From Sphingomonas hengshuiensis (GTDB lineage: Bacteria > Pseudomonadota > Alphaproteobacteria > Sphingomonadales > Sphingomonadaceae): a stretch of DNA of 64,000 nt. Shown piece by piece: positions 45,195 to 54,116 of this stretch. The notes under the pieces are model-generated. The model did no database searches. It had not been told where the DNA came from and was given only the letters and a program-made list of their open reading frames with translations. A program made the translations under genes and the position numbers. Within the stretch, counting starts at the first letter, position 1, and each line of letters begins with the position of its first letter. The stretch is taken from assembly GCF_000935025.1 (NCBI RefSeq), contig NZ_CP010836.1, positions 1,798,001 to 1,862,000 on the forward strand, given 5' to 3'.

Positions 45195-45919
45195 GCGGCG
45201 TTGCTTCGCCAGGCCCGGTCGACCGTCTGCACGCTGTCTTCCCGGCTCCGTGGAAGCGTCGCGAGGCGCTCGCCCAGCGCGGCGATATCGGCGAGCGCGG
45301 CGCTCGCGGGTGCATGGCGCATCAGCGGCTGCATCATCGCCGCCGCTTCGGCGACTGCCTCATCGGCCTGGATCGTCGCGATCAAGCGGTCGCCCAGCAA
45401 CTCGCGTACGAAGCTTGCGGTGTGCCGCGCCAGCCGGCGCGTATCGTCGTTGCGGTTCAGCAGGAACAGGGCGTTGTCCGGAAGCGTCTCGAGCGCCGCC
45501 GGGAGCGCGTAGACGCACTCCGCCGAAGGAACGAGCACGCAGAGTTCGACATCGGCATGCGCGCGCAACTGCGCGGCAACGCGCGCGTCGGTCCCGGAGA
45601 GGTCGGCGATGTGGATCGCATCCCCCGCGAAGCTATAGTCCCCACTCGAAAGCCCGTCGCCGAGATCGCCGCTGGCCGCCTGCCCCGACGCATCGAGCAA
45701 CCGCACGCCATGGATGGCGCCAGAGTCCGAGGAGGACGCGGCGAAGCCCGGTAGCGCCTGGTGCGGGTCCAGCCCGAAATGGAGGCCGAGCGTGCTGTGC
45801 GGCGCCAGGGCCAGCGCGACCGACGACCGGCCCATTGCGCCAACGGTGATGGCAAGGTTGGCGGCGAGCATCGTCGTGCCGACGCCGCCGCGGAGCCCGG
45901 AGATCAAGACAAGCGCCAT
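45191..45919 (-). CDS. bcsQ: Cellulose operon MinD/ParA-like ATPase BcsQ
   Basis: A 242-residue P-loop protein with the BcsQ-type deviant Walker A, GLRGGVGTTMLAANLA. In place of GKT it has GTT, as in enterobacterial BcsQ (RGGVGTTT). IHIADLSG is at the Walker B position, with Asp kept. BcsQ helps localise the synthase at the cell pole and is needed for cellulose production in E. coli. The start overlaps the upstream gene by one base (TGATG) and the stop overlaps bcsAB by ATGA, so it is translationally linked on both sides. The middle part is divergent. Confidence 0.85.
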   Translation of the reverse strand: MALVLISGLRGGVGTTMLAANLAITVGAMGRSSVALALAPHSTLGLHFGLDPHQALPGFAASSSDSGAIHGVRLLDASGQAASGDLGDGLSSGDYSFAGDAIHIADLSGTDARVAAQLRAHADVELCVLVPSAECVYALPAALETLPDNALFLLNRNDDTRRLARHTASFVRELLGDRLIATIQADEAVAEAAAMMQPLMRHAPASAALADIAALGERLATLPRSREDSVQTVDRAWRSNAA

Positions 45920-46236
45920 CAGACGGCCCCCCTCTCGACTGCGGCAGAGATCCGCGCAAGCAACGTCCGGACATCGTCGGTGGGCTTGGCCGCGCCGACG
46001 GCGGGGTCGCCGTGATATTTGCGCGAAAGCACCGATCCGATCGATGGCGCCTCGGGCTGCGATGTAGGGACCGCCTTTACCGAATGCGCGGCAGCGCGGT
46101 CGAATATCCGGGCGTCGCGAATGACCGCCTCGAACACCGGCCAGGTCTCGAGATCAGAGAAGCGATCGGCAAATTCCTTGTACCGGAACTGGCTTTTGCC
46201 CAATCTCTCAAGAAAGGTCTTCACATCGGACCGCAT
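45919..46236 (-). CDS. Short BcsR/BcsP-like regulatory protein of cellulose operon
   Basis: A 105-residue protein. The N-terminal 45 residues (MRSDVKTFLERLGKS, then YKEFADRF and ETWPVFEAVIRD) fit the pattern of the BcsR/BcsP family (short helix, Tyr-x-x-Phe/Ile segment, then a Trp-Pro motif), which acts with BcsQ. The C-terminal half (about 60-105) is low in motifs and ends LLARISAAVERGAV, a short amphipathic helix that recurs in BcsP-type proteins. ATG 46236 follows GGGGA at 8 nt; a longer frame to 46404 has an atypical, Cys/His-rich N-terminus. It is the first gene of the operon. The call rests partly on position. Confidence 0.65.
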   Translation of the reverse strand: MRSDVKTFLERLGKSQFRYKEFADRFSDLETWPVFEAVIRDARIFDRAAAHSVKAVPTSQPEAPSIGSVLSRKYHGDPAVGAAKPTDDVRTLLARISAAVERGAV

Positions 46237-46951
46237 TCGACTGTCCCCACGCCCTTTTTGCGTCAGACCCTTTTTCCCCGCACGTGTGGGACGGAGGTCA
46301 TCGGCGATATCCACGGAAATCCGCGCAACTCTGTGCGCGCAATGGTTATCAAACCGATAACACGTTGAATTTCGTGCCATAAATTCAGTACACTGAGGCC
46401 GCAAGACGAAAATGGGATGACCAGAATCCGCGTGTCAACCGCCCGATCTTACGCGACGCTGGACAGACACGATCAAGGCGCGCCCGACGCTGCTAAGGTC
46501 TCATAGGACAACGGACCCGTAGAAGTTTCCGCGATATAGTACCGCAGGACTTTGGCGGGGCGCACGATGGGCATGCCGCATAGGCTTAATACGGTCCGAT
46601 CTGGAGGCGAAACGACCCGGACCTTTCGCATTCGTCGATTTTTAGCCGGCACGACCGTTTTACTGTCGGCCCGCGCCGCCGCATTGGCTATGTGTCTCAC
46701 TTCGGCACGGTTCGGGCAGCGCGTCCGGAGCCCTTGCGCTGTCCCCCGGCGTCGAAGCGGCGCGCTGACGCCTGACAGCGCCTCGATCGGGGACCGTGTT
46801 GGGGGGAGTGCGCCGACGATCCCCTGCCCGGCCCTTTAAGGCGTTGTGATTCCGCGCTACTGGCCGAAATTCACACTTCGGGGTTGCGCGCCGTGGCTTG
46901 GCATGGAACCGGAATGCGAGGTCGCCGTAACCAGAGGTTCGCAAGAAAACG
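46237..46951. other. 715-bp divergent intergenic region between cellulose operon and sensor-kinase cassette
   Basis: This is the longest gene-free stretch in the window and is noticeably richer in A/T in parts. On the minus strand, TTGCGG (46404-46399) and TATGGC (46381-46376), 17 nt apart, are a possible promoter for the cellulose operon. A TTGACA (46438-46433) is an alternative -35. Just downstream, GTTATCAAACCGATAAC (46345-46361) is a perfect 6-bp inverted repeat that could be an operator. Short open frames here (for example 46552-46839) have atypical composition and no ribosome-binding site. The plus-strand kinase promoter must lie in the right half but is not evident. Confidence 0.5.
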
Positions 46952-49900
46952 ATGCCGCAAACGTCCGCGCGTACCGCCGCCAATTCCCGTTCGCGATTCG
47001 GGGTCACCATGGCCTTTGGCGTCGCCGCCGCGCTCCTCTTCTTCCTGCTCAGCGCCGCGCTCGCCTATTCGAACATCCAGGCGCTGCGTGCCGACACGAG
47101 CAAGGTGGTTCACACGCACGAGGTCATTACCGAGCTGGGCACTTTGCTCTCGGCGGTGCAGGACGCCGAGACCGGCCAGCGCGGCTTCCTGCTGACGGGC
47201 AATGATCGCTATCTGGAGCCCTATCAGGACGCGATCGCACGCGCCGGGACCAGCCTGAGCAGTATCGAGACGCTGACCCGCGACAACGACCTGCAACAGG
47301 CCAATCTCCGGCGGCTCAAGCCGCATGTCGACGCCAAGTTCGCCGAGCTGAAGGAAACGATCGAGCTGCGCCGCACGCAGGGCGTCGCGGCAGCGCTTGC
47401 AATAGTCAACGCCGATCGCGGCAAGGTCGAGATGGACGCGATCCGCGCGCAACTGGGGACGATGCGAACCGAGGAGCGGCGCCTCCGCGAATCGCGGCTC
47501 GCGCAGATGGAGGCAGCCTATGGCACCACCACCCTGACCGGCGTCATCACGGCGCTGATCGGCATGGCGCTGTCGCTCGCGGTCGCGGTCCTGATCCAGC
47601 GCAACGCGCTTGCCCGCCAGCGTCAGGCATGGCTCCAGGCGGGCGAAGTCGGCTTGGCGCAGGCAATGCTCGGCGACAAGACCGTGCGCGAGCTGGGCGA
47701 ATGCATCCTCGATTACCTGACGCCCTATCTCGGCGCGCAGGCGAGCGTGTTGTTCAAGGGCGAGGAAGGCGCGTTCAAGCGGATGGCTTCGCTCGGCGTC
47801 CCGGGCGATGCCAGCGTGCCCAATAGCTTCGGCTTGCGCGAAGGGCTGCTCGGGCGGGTTGCCGCCGATGGCGCGCCGATGGTGCTCGATGACGTACCCG
47901 AGGGCTATCTGACGCTCGGCTCGGCGCTCGGGCGCGATACGCCGCGCCAGCTCGTCATCGCGCCGTTCAGCGCCGATGGCGTGGTCAACGCAGTGATCGA
48001 GTTCGGTTTCCTGCACAAGGCCGACGAGCGCGCGCTGACCTTCCTCGATCAGATCGGCAAGCCGGTCGGCGTCGCGCTCCGCTCCGCCCGCTATCGCACC
48101 GAGCTGCAGGCGTTGCTGGAGGCGACCCAGCGCCAGTCCGAGGAATTGCAGGTCCAGAGCGAGGAACTGCGCGTCTCGAACGAGGAACTGGAGGAACAGG
48201 GCCGCGCGCTCAAGGAATCGGCGGTGCGGCTCGAACAGCAGCAGGTCGAGCTGGAGCAGACCAACTCGCAGCTCGAGGAACAGGCGCAACTGCTCGAAAC
48301 CCAGCGCGACGATCTCGCCCGCACCGGCGCGGCGGTCGAACTGAAGGCGCGCGAGCTGGAGCAGGCGAGCCAGTACAAGTCCGACTTCCTCGCCAATATG
48401 AGCCACGAGCTGCGCACCCCGCTCAATTCGCTGCTCATCCTGTCGAAACTGCTCGGCGATAATCCGACCGGCAACCTGACCGACGAGCAGGCGCAATATG
48501 CCCGCACGATCCAGGCGTCGGGCAACGATTTGCTCAACCTGATCAACGACATCCTCGACCTGTCGAAGATCGAGGCCGGGCATATCGATATCCGGGCCGA
48601 GGCGGTGGCGCTCAAGCGGCTCGCGTCGGACCTGCGCCAGACCTTCGATCCGGTCGCGCAGCAGCGCGGGCTCGCGTTCGACATCGCGATCGCCGAAGAC
48701 GCGCCCGCGCAGATCGCCACCGACCGCCAGCGACTGGCGCAGATCCTCAAGAACCTGCTCGCCAATGCCTTCAAGTTCACCTCCGAAGGCACGATCGCGC
48801 TGCGGATCGAGCCGGTCGCCGAGGGGCGCATCGCGCTGACCGTCAGCGATACCGGCATCGGCATCTCGCCCGAGCAGCACCAGGCGATCTTCGATGCCTT
48901 TCGCCAGGCCGATGGCGCGATCAACCGCAAATATGGCGGCACCGGACTGGGCCTGTCGATCTCGCGCGAACTGGCCCGGTTGCTCGGCGGGTCGATCTCG
49001 CTCACCAGCGAGGCCGGGGTCGGCAGCAGCTTCACCGTGACGATCCCGGTCGATTACGACCCCGGTCAGGTCGAGGCGCGGATCGAACCGACGCCCGCGC
49101 CTGCGGCACCCGCGACGGCCACGAAAAAGCCGATGGCCCGGCGCGTCGTCAGCCTGCCGGCAGTCGATGACGACCGCGATCGGCTGGAGGGTGCGCGCCG
49201 CATGCTGCTGATCGTCGAGGATGACCCGGTCTTCGCCGGCATCGTCCGCGACCTGTCGCGCGAGGCGGGGTTCCAATGCGTCGTCGCCGGCACCGCGCAG
49301 GAGGCGCTCGACCTCGCCCGGCGGTTCAAGCCCAGCGCGATCGTGCTCGATCTCGGCCTGCCCGACCAGTCCGGCCTGTCGGTGCTCGACCGGCTGAAGC
49401 GCGAGGATGCGACGCGGCATATCCCGATCCACGTCATCTCGGGCAGCGACCACCAGCAGACTGCATTCTCGCTCGGCGCGATGGGCTATATGGTGAAGCC
49501 GGTGAAGCGCGACGATCTGGCGCACGCGCTCGATGCACTGGAGGCGCAGCTCACCCGGACGATGCGCCGCGTGCTCATCGTCGAGGACGATCCGGTCCAG
49601 CGCGACGCGGTGGGCAAGCTGCTCGCCGGGCCCGAGGTCGAGACGGTCGGCGCCGGCACCGCCGCCGAATGCCTCAAGCTGCTGGGCGAGCAGACCTTCG
49701 ATTGCATGGTCCTCGACCTGACGCTCCCCGATGCGTCTGGCTTCTCGCTGCTGGAAACGCTCAGCGCCGATGGCGCGCACAGCTTCCCGCCGGTGATCGT
49801 TTATACCGGGCACGACCTGTCGAGCGGCGACGAGCAGCAGCTGCGGCGCTATTCGTCGTCGATCATCATCAAGGGCGCGAAATCGCCCGAGCGGCTGCTC

Positions 49901-50380
49901 GACGAAGTCACGCTGTTCCTGCACCAGGTCGTGTCGGAACTCCCGCCAGAGCAGCAGAAGATGATCCAGCAGTCGCGCAATCGCGATGCCGTGCTGGAGG
50001 GGCGCCGAATCCTGATCGTCGAGGACGACGTCCGCAACGTCTATTCGCTGACCAACATCCTCGAGCCGCGCGGGGCGAAGGTCTCGATCGCGCGCAACGG
50101 CCAGGAGGCGCTCGACGCGCTGGCCGACACCGCCGGAACCGCGGGCGAAGTCGACCTCGTGCTGATGGACGTGATGATGCCTGTGATGGACGGGCTCGAC
50201 GCCACGCGCCGCATCCGGCGCGATTCGCGCTGGGCCAAGCTGCCGGTGATCATGCTGACGGCGAAAGCAATGCCCGATGATCAGGAACGATGTCTCGCGG
50301 CAGGCGCTAACGACTATATGGCCAAGCCCCTCGACGTCGACAAACTCCTCTCCCTGGTGCGCGTATGGATGCCGCGCTGA
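46952..50380 (+). CDS. Large hybrid histidine kinase: CHASE3-GAF-HisKA-HATPase with three receivers
   Basis: A 1142-residue membrane kinase. Helix 1 (AFGVAAALLFFLLSAALAY), a periplasmic CHASE3 domain (LLSAVQDAETGQRGFLLTG, about 60-200), helix 2 (about 205-225), a GAF-like domain (about 240-390), a long Glu/Gln-rich coiled coil (about 395-470), HisKA with His485 in NMSHELRTP, HATPase (DTGIGISPE; GGTGLGLSISREL), then three receivers starting near residues 751, 873 and 1018 (LLIVEDDP, VLIVEDDP, ILIVEDDV). The third keeps the full LVLMDVMMPVMDG. It overlaps the CheR gene by 16 bases. This architecture matches multi-receiver stress kinases found with CheR and CheB genes. Confidence 0.93.
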   Translation: MPQTSARTAANSRSRFGVTMAFGVAAALLFFLLSAALAYSNIQALRADTSKVVHTHEVITELGTLLSAVQDAETGQRGFLLTGNDRYLEPYQDAIARAGTSLSSIETLTRDNDLQQANLRRLKPHVDAKFAELKETIELRRTQGVAAALAIVNADRGKVEMDAIRAQLGTMRTEERRLRESRLAQMEAAYGTTTLTGVITALIGMALSLAVAVLIQRNALARQRQAWLQAGEVGLAQAMLGDKTVRELGECILDYLTPYLGAQASVLFKGEEGAFKRMASLGVPGDASVPNSFGLREGLLGRVAADGAPMVLDDVPEGYLTLGSALGRDTPRQLVIAPFSADGVVNAVIEFGFLHKADERALTFLDQIGKPVGVALRSARYRTELQALLEATQRQSEELQVQSEELRVSNEELEEQGRALKESAVRLEQQQVELEQTNSQLEEQAQLLETQRDDLARTGAAVELKARELEQASQYKSDFLANMSHELRTPLNSLLILSKLLGDNPTGNLTDEQAQYARTIQASGNDLLNLINDILDLSKIEAGHIDIRAEAVALKRLASDLRQTFDPVAQQRGLAFDIAIAEDAPAQIATDRQRLAQILKNLLANAFKFTSEGTIALRIEPVAEGRIALTVSDTGIGISPEQHQAIFDAFRQADGAINRKYGGTGLGLSISRELARLLGGSISLTSEAGVGSSFTVTIPVDYDPGQVEARIEPTPAPAAPATATKKPMARRVVSLPAVDDDRDRLEGARRMLLIVEDDPVFAGIVRDLSREAGFQCVVAGTAQEALDLARRFKPSAIVLDLGLPDQSGLSVLDRLKREDATRHIPIHVISGSDHQQTAFSLGAMGYMVKPVKRDDLAHALDALEAQLTRTMRRVLIVEDDPVQRDAVGKLLAGPEVETVGAGTAAECLKLLGEQTFDCMVLDLTLPDASGFSLLETLSADGAHSFPPVIVYTGHDLSSGDEQQLRRYSSSIIIKGAKSPERLLDEVTLFLHQVVSELPPEQQKMIQQSRNRDAVLEGRRILIVEDDVRNVYSLTNILEPRGAKVSIARNGQEALDALADTAGTAGEVDLVLMDVMMPVMDGLDATRRIRRDSRWAKLPVIMLTAKAMPDDQERCLAAGANDYMAKPLDVDKLLSLVRVWMPR

Positions 50381-51213
50381 ACCTCGCGGCCGGGGAGCCG
50401 GTCGAGGATATCGAGATCCACTTGCTGCTGGAGGCGCTCTACCGGCGCTATCACTATGATTTCCGCCATTATGCGCGCGCGTCGATCAAGCGGCGGCTGC
50501 GGCAGGCACGCACGCAATTGGGGTTCGTCAGCCTCTCCGCGCTTCAGGATGCGCTGTTGCGCGACGAGGCCGTGGTGACGCGGCTGCTCGACTATCTGAC
50601 GGTGCAGGTCAGCGAGATGTTTCGCGACCCCGGCTATTTCCGCGCGATCCGCGAAAAAGTGGTGCCGCATCTGCGCACCTATCCCTCGCTCAAGATCTGG
50701 ATCGCCGGGTGCAGCGGCGGCGAGGAGCTGTATTCCTTCGCCATCCTGCTGCACGAAGAGGGGTTGCTCGACCGCACCCTGCTCTACGCGACCGACATCA
50801 ATCCCGCGGCGCTGGAGATCGCGCAGAGCGGCGTCTATGCGCTCGATCGGATCGCGGCGTTCACCCAGAACCATCAGCGCTCGGGCGGAAAATCCTCGCT
50901 GTCCGACTATTATGCCACCGCCTATGGCCGCGCCGTGTTCGACAAAAGGCTGCGCGACAAAGTGGTGTTCTCCGACCACAGTCTCGTCACCGACGCGGTG
51001 TTCGCCGAATGCCAGTTCGTGTCGTGCCGCAACGTGATGATCTATTTCGATCGCCCGCTCCAGGATCGCGCCATCGGGCTGTTCCGCGATTCGCTCAGCA
51101 GGCGCGGCTTTCTCGGCCTCGGCTCGAAAGAGACGCTCCGCTTCTCCGAACATGCCAACGCCTTCACCGAGTTCGTCCGCGAGGAGAAAATCTATCAGCG
51201 GCGCGAGGCATGA
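50365..51213 (+). CDS. CheR-type protein-glutamate methyltransferase
   Basis: A 282-residue SAM-dependent methyltransferase. The N-terminal helical domain (YDFRHYARASIKRRLRQA) precedes the methyltransferase fold: FRDPGYFRAI, the SAM motif IWIAGCSGGEELYS, LYATDINPAALEIA and FVSCRNVMIYFDRPLQ. All are standard CheR blocks. CheR methylates glutamates of chemoreceptors, but no chemoreceptor or CheA gene is near. The gene overlaps the kinase before it (16 nt) and the CheB after it (ATGA), so it works with these kinases, perhaps by methylating the coiled coil of one of them, which is inference. Confidence 0.92.
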   Translation: MDAALNLAAGEPVEDIEIHLLLEALYRRYHYDFRHYARASIKRRLRQARTQLGFVSLSALQDALLRDEAVVTRLLDYLTVQVSEMFRDPGYFRAIREKVVPHLRTYPSLKIWIAGCSGGEELYSFAILLHEEGLLDRTLLYATDINPAALEIAQSGVYALDRIAAFTQNHQRSGGKSSLSDYYATAYGRAVFDKRLRDKVVFSDHSLVTDAVFAECQFVSCRNVMIYFDRPLQDRAIGLFRDSLSRRGFLGLGSKETLRFSEHANAFTEFVREEKIYQRREA

Positions 51214-51782
51214 CGGTGGCGCGCGCACAGGCGGTGGTGATCGGCGCCTCGGCGGGCGCCGTGCAGGCGCTGTCGCACATACTGCCGCAATTGCCGGCGA
51301 GCTATCCGCTGCCGGTGCTGGTGGTGGTCCATGTCCCGGCGGCGCCATCGGGGCTGGTCGCGTTGTTCAGCGCCAAATGCGCGATCCGCGTCCGCGAGCC
51401 CGAGGACAAGGAACCGATCGTGCCCGGCACCGTCTATTTCGCGCCGCCAAGCTATCACATGCTGGTCGAAAGCGATCGCAGCATCGCGCTGTCGATGGAT
51501 GAGCCCGTGCTGTTCTCGCGCCCGTCGATCGATATTCTCTTCGAAAGCGCGGCGGACAGCTATGGCGCCGGGCTGGTCGGCGTGGTGCTGACCGGCGCCA
51601 ATGAGGATGGCGCGGCGGGCGCGGCCATGGTCGCCGCGGCGGGCGGCACGGTGTTGGTCCAGGACCCGCAACACGCCTTTGCAACTGCGATGCCCCGCGC
51701 CGCGCGCGAGCGGTGTCCGGCGGCGCAAACGCTACCACTGAACACGATTGCGGACTATCTGGTGCGCCTGGGAGCGATATGA
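51210..51782 (+). CDS. CheB-type methylesterase without receiver domain
   Basis: A 190-residue stand-alone CheB catalytic domain. The catalytic Ser is in IGASAGAVQA, the His in LVVVHVPAAPSG and the Asp in VVLTGANEDGAAG. It lacks the N-terminal receiver of chemotaxis CheB, so its activity is not controlled by direct phosphorylation. The start overlaps CheR and the stop overlaps the next kinase, both as ATGA. It would reverse CheR-catalysed methylation within the same cassette. Confidence 0.92.
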   Translation: MTVARAQAVVIGASAGAVQALSHILPQLPASYPLPVLVVVHVPAAPSGLVALFSAKCAIRVREPEDKEPIVPGTVYFAPPSYHMLVESDRSIALSMDEPVLFSRPSIDILFESAADSYGAGLVGVVLTGANEDGAAGAAMVAAAGGTVLVQDPQHAFATAMPRAARERCPAAQTLPLNTIADYLVRLGAI

Positions 51783-53470
51783 GCGGCACATCGGATCCGA
51801 TCCATTTCCTGATCGTCGACGACCTCGAGGAAAACCTCGTGGCGCTCGAGGCGCTGTTGCGGCGCGACGGGCTCGGCTTCCTCCGCGCGCGATCGGGCGA
51901 GGAGGCGCTTGAGCTTCTGCTGCAGCACGAGATCGCGCTCGCGCTGCTCGACGTCCAGATGCCGGGCATGGACGGGTTCGAGCTGGCCGAGTTCATGCGC
52001 GGCAATGCGCGGACCCGGCATGTCCCGATCATCTTCCTGACCGCGGGCAGCGCCGACACCCAGCGGCGGTTTCGCGGCTATGAAGCCGGCGCAGTCGACT
52101 TCATCCAGAAGCCGATCGAAGGCGATATCCTGCGCAGCAAGGCCAATATCTTCTTCGACCTGCACCACCAGCGCCGCGAGATCCTGCGCCAGAGCGATGC
52201 GCTTGCCGATGCCGCGGGCCGGCTCGAAATGCAGGTGCGCGAGCGGACTGCGGAACTCGAACATGCGCTGGAGCGGCTGCGTGCCGAGACCGCCGAGCGC
52301 GAGCGCGCCGAGGCATCGCTGCGCCAGAGCCAGAAGATGGAAGCGGTCGGGCAGCTGACCGGCGGAATCGCGCATGACTTCAACAACATGCTGACCGGAA
52401 TCATCGGTTCGCTCGACCTGATGCGCCGCCGCATCGCGATGAACCGCGTCGACGAGCTCGACCGCTATATGGACGCCGCGACCAGCTCGGCCGAGCGCGC
52501 GGCATCGCTGACCCAGCGGCTGCTCGCCTTCTCCCGCCGCCAGTCGTTGGACCCCCAGCCGCTGGCGATGAACGCGCTCATCCACTCGATGACGCAACTC
52601 GTCGAGCGCGCCCTGCCCGAGAAGATCGAGCTGGCGCTGGTGCTGGGGACCGACCTTCCCACCGCGCTGGCCGATTCGAACCAGCTCGAGAACGCGATCC
52701 TGAACCTCGCGCTCAATGCGCGCGACGCGATGCCCGATGGCGGTCGGCTCACGATCGAAACCGGCGTGGCGGATATCGATTCGGCGGATGCGGCAGCGCC
52801 TCCGGGCGTGGCCGACAATCGCTTCGTGGTCGTATCGATCTCCGACACCGGCACCGGCATCCCGCCCGATCTGCTCGACAAGGTGTTCGATCCGTTCTTC
52901 ACGACCAAGCCGATCGGCAAGGGCACCGGGCTCGGGCTGTCGATGGTCTATGGCTTTGCCCAGCAGAGCGGCGGCTTTGTCCGCATCCAGAGCGCAGCGG
53001 ACGTCGGCACCTCGGTCCGCCTCTACCTCCCGATCACCGAGCATTCCCCCAGCGACACGACCGTGGCGCCGGGCAGCGCGCCGCGCGGCGACGGCGAGCG
53101 GGTGCTGCTCGTCGAGGACGACCCCGCGGTGCGGATGCTCGTCCGCGAAGTGCTCGAAGAGCTGCACTATGAGGCGATCGAGATCGCCGACCCGTCCGAC
53201 GCGGTGCCGCTGCTCGCGACCGACACGCGGATCGACCTGATGATCTCCGACGTCGGGCTGCCGGGCATGAACGGCCGCGAACTGGCCGATATCGCGCGCA
53301 CCCACCGCCCCGACCTGCCGATCCTGTTCATCACCGGCTATGCCGAAAATGCGACGCTGCGCGCGGGGTTCCTCGGCACCAACATGACGATGATCACCAA
53401 GCCGTTCACGCTCGACAGCCTCGCGACCCGGATCAGCGAACTGATCGGAAGCCCGGTTTCGATCGACTGA
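51779..53470 (+). CDS. Receiver-kinase-receiver hybrid protein (cytosolic)
   Basis: A 563-residue protein with no membrane helix. N-terminal receiver (FLIVDDLEENLVALEALL; phospho-acceptor in LLDVQMPGMDG; AVDFIQKPI), coiled coil (about 130-200), HisKA with GIAHDFNNML, HATPase (NLALNARDAMPDGG; DTGTGIP; GKGTGLGLSMVYG), and a C-terminal receiver (VLLVEDDPAVR; MISDVGLPGMNG; TKPFT). The N-terminal receiver is likely phosphorylated by the upstream multi-receiver kinase, so the cassette forms a kinase-to-kinase relay. It is the fourth gene of a fully overlapping operon. Confidence 0.92.
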   Translation: MSGTSDPIHFLIVDDLEENLVALEALLRRDGLGFLRARSGEEALELLLQHEIALALLDVQMPGMDGFELAEFMRGNARTRHVPIIFLTAGSADTQRRFRGYEAGAVDFIQKPIEGDILRSKANIFFDLHHQRREILRQSDALADAAGRLEMQVRERTAELEHALERLRAETAERERAEASLRQSQKMEAVGQLTGGIAHDFNNMLTGIIGSLDLMRRRIAMNRVDELDRYMDAATSSAERAASLTQRLLAFSRRQSLDPQPLAMNALIHSMTQLVERALPEKIELALVLGTDLPTALADSNQLENAILNLALNARDAMPDGGRLTIETGVADIDSADAAAPPGVADNRFVVVSISDTGTGIPPDLLDKVFDPFFTTKPIGKGTGLGLSMVYGFAQQSGGFVRIQSAADVGTSVRLYLPITEHSPSDTTVAPGSAPRGDGERVLLVEDDPAVRMLVREVLEELHYEAIEIADPSDAVPLLATDTRIDLMISDVGLPGMNGRELADIARTHRPDLPILFITGYAENATLRAGFLGTNMTMITKPFTLDSLATRISELIGSPVSID

Positions 53471-53523
53471 GCGGGGCGGAATCCTCGCCTCACATCCCGT
53501 GAGAAAAGACTCCGTCGCGTCCC

Positions 53524-53991
53524 CTACCCCGCGATCGGCAGCTCGTGCGTGGACTTGATCTCCGACAGCGCCACGGTCGAGTTGATTTCCTGAATCCCGG
53601 GCAATTTGCTCAGCTTGTCGAAGAAGAACCGCTCATAGGCGTCGATATCGGTCGCGACGATCCGCAGCATGAAGTCGGTCTGGCCCATCAGCACATAGGC
53701 ATCCAGCACTTCGGGGAAGGAGCGGATCGCGGCGCTGAACTCGTCGAGGTTCGAGCGGCCGTGCGCGTTGAGCCGGACCTGCGCGAAGATATGCGCATTG
53801 AGCCCGATCTTGCGGCGGTCGATCACCGCGACCCGCGCGCGGATCACGCCTTCGCGCTCCAGCCGGTCGATCCGCCGCCAGCAGGGCGATGCCGAGAGCC
53901 CGACCTTGGCTGCAATCTCCGCAGTCGTCTGCGCAGCGTCGCGTTGCAACTCGCGGATGATTCTGCGCTCATACCGGTCGAGTTCGATCAT
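53524..53991 (-). CDS. Lrp/AsnC-family transcriptional regulator
   Basis: A 155-residue regulator. The N-terminal winged helix (ELDRYERRIIRELQRDAAQT; VGLSASPCWRRIDRLEREGVI) is typical of Lrp, and the C-terminal RAM/AsnC effector domain includes VLDAYVLMGQTDFMLRIVA. The family binds amino acids as octamers. It is divergent from a Leu/Val-type dehydrogenase gene with 125 bp between, so it probably controls that gene in response to a branched-chain or aromatic amino acid. Confidence 0.92.
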   Translation of the reverse strand: MIELDRYERRIIRELQRDAAQTTAEIAAKVGLSASPCWRRIDRLEREGVIRARVAVIDRRKIGLNAHIFAQVRLNAHGRSNLDEFSAAIRSFPEVLDAYVLMGQTDFMLRIVATDIDAYERFFFDKLSKLPGIQEINSTVALSEIKSTHELPIAG

Positions 53992-54116
53992 CTAAACCTC
54001 GATATGCGTATAATGAGGTCAATCTTACCGCGGATAGCCCATTTGGTCCACAGCTTAGGTCACATCTTTCCCGACGCACGCCGCATAAGCATCGCGAACC
54101 GCACACAGGAACGATC
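53992..54116. promoter_or_regulatory. Divergent promoter region of Lrp regulator and amino-acid dehydrogenase
   Basis: A perfect TATAAT (54009-54014, plus strand) lies about 100 nt before the dehydrogenase start but has no clear -35. On the minus strand, TTGACC reads away from it toward the lrp gene. AGGAACG precedes the dehydrogenase ATG at 54117. Lrp sites are too degenerate to place by eye. Confidence 0.4.

Noticed and set aside
46552..46839. Short open frame in the intergenic region before the kinase cassette
   Set aside because: No ribosome-binding site, no domain, and Arg/Ser-rich composition unlike its neighbours.
46871..49924. 1017-codon open frame on the minus strand opposite the multi-receiver kinase
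   Set aside because: It is antisense to HisKA, HATPase and receiver domains with all key residues and has no motif of its own.
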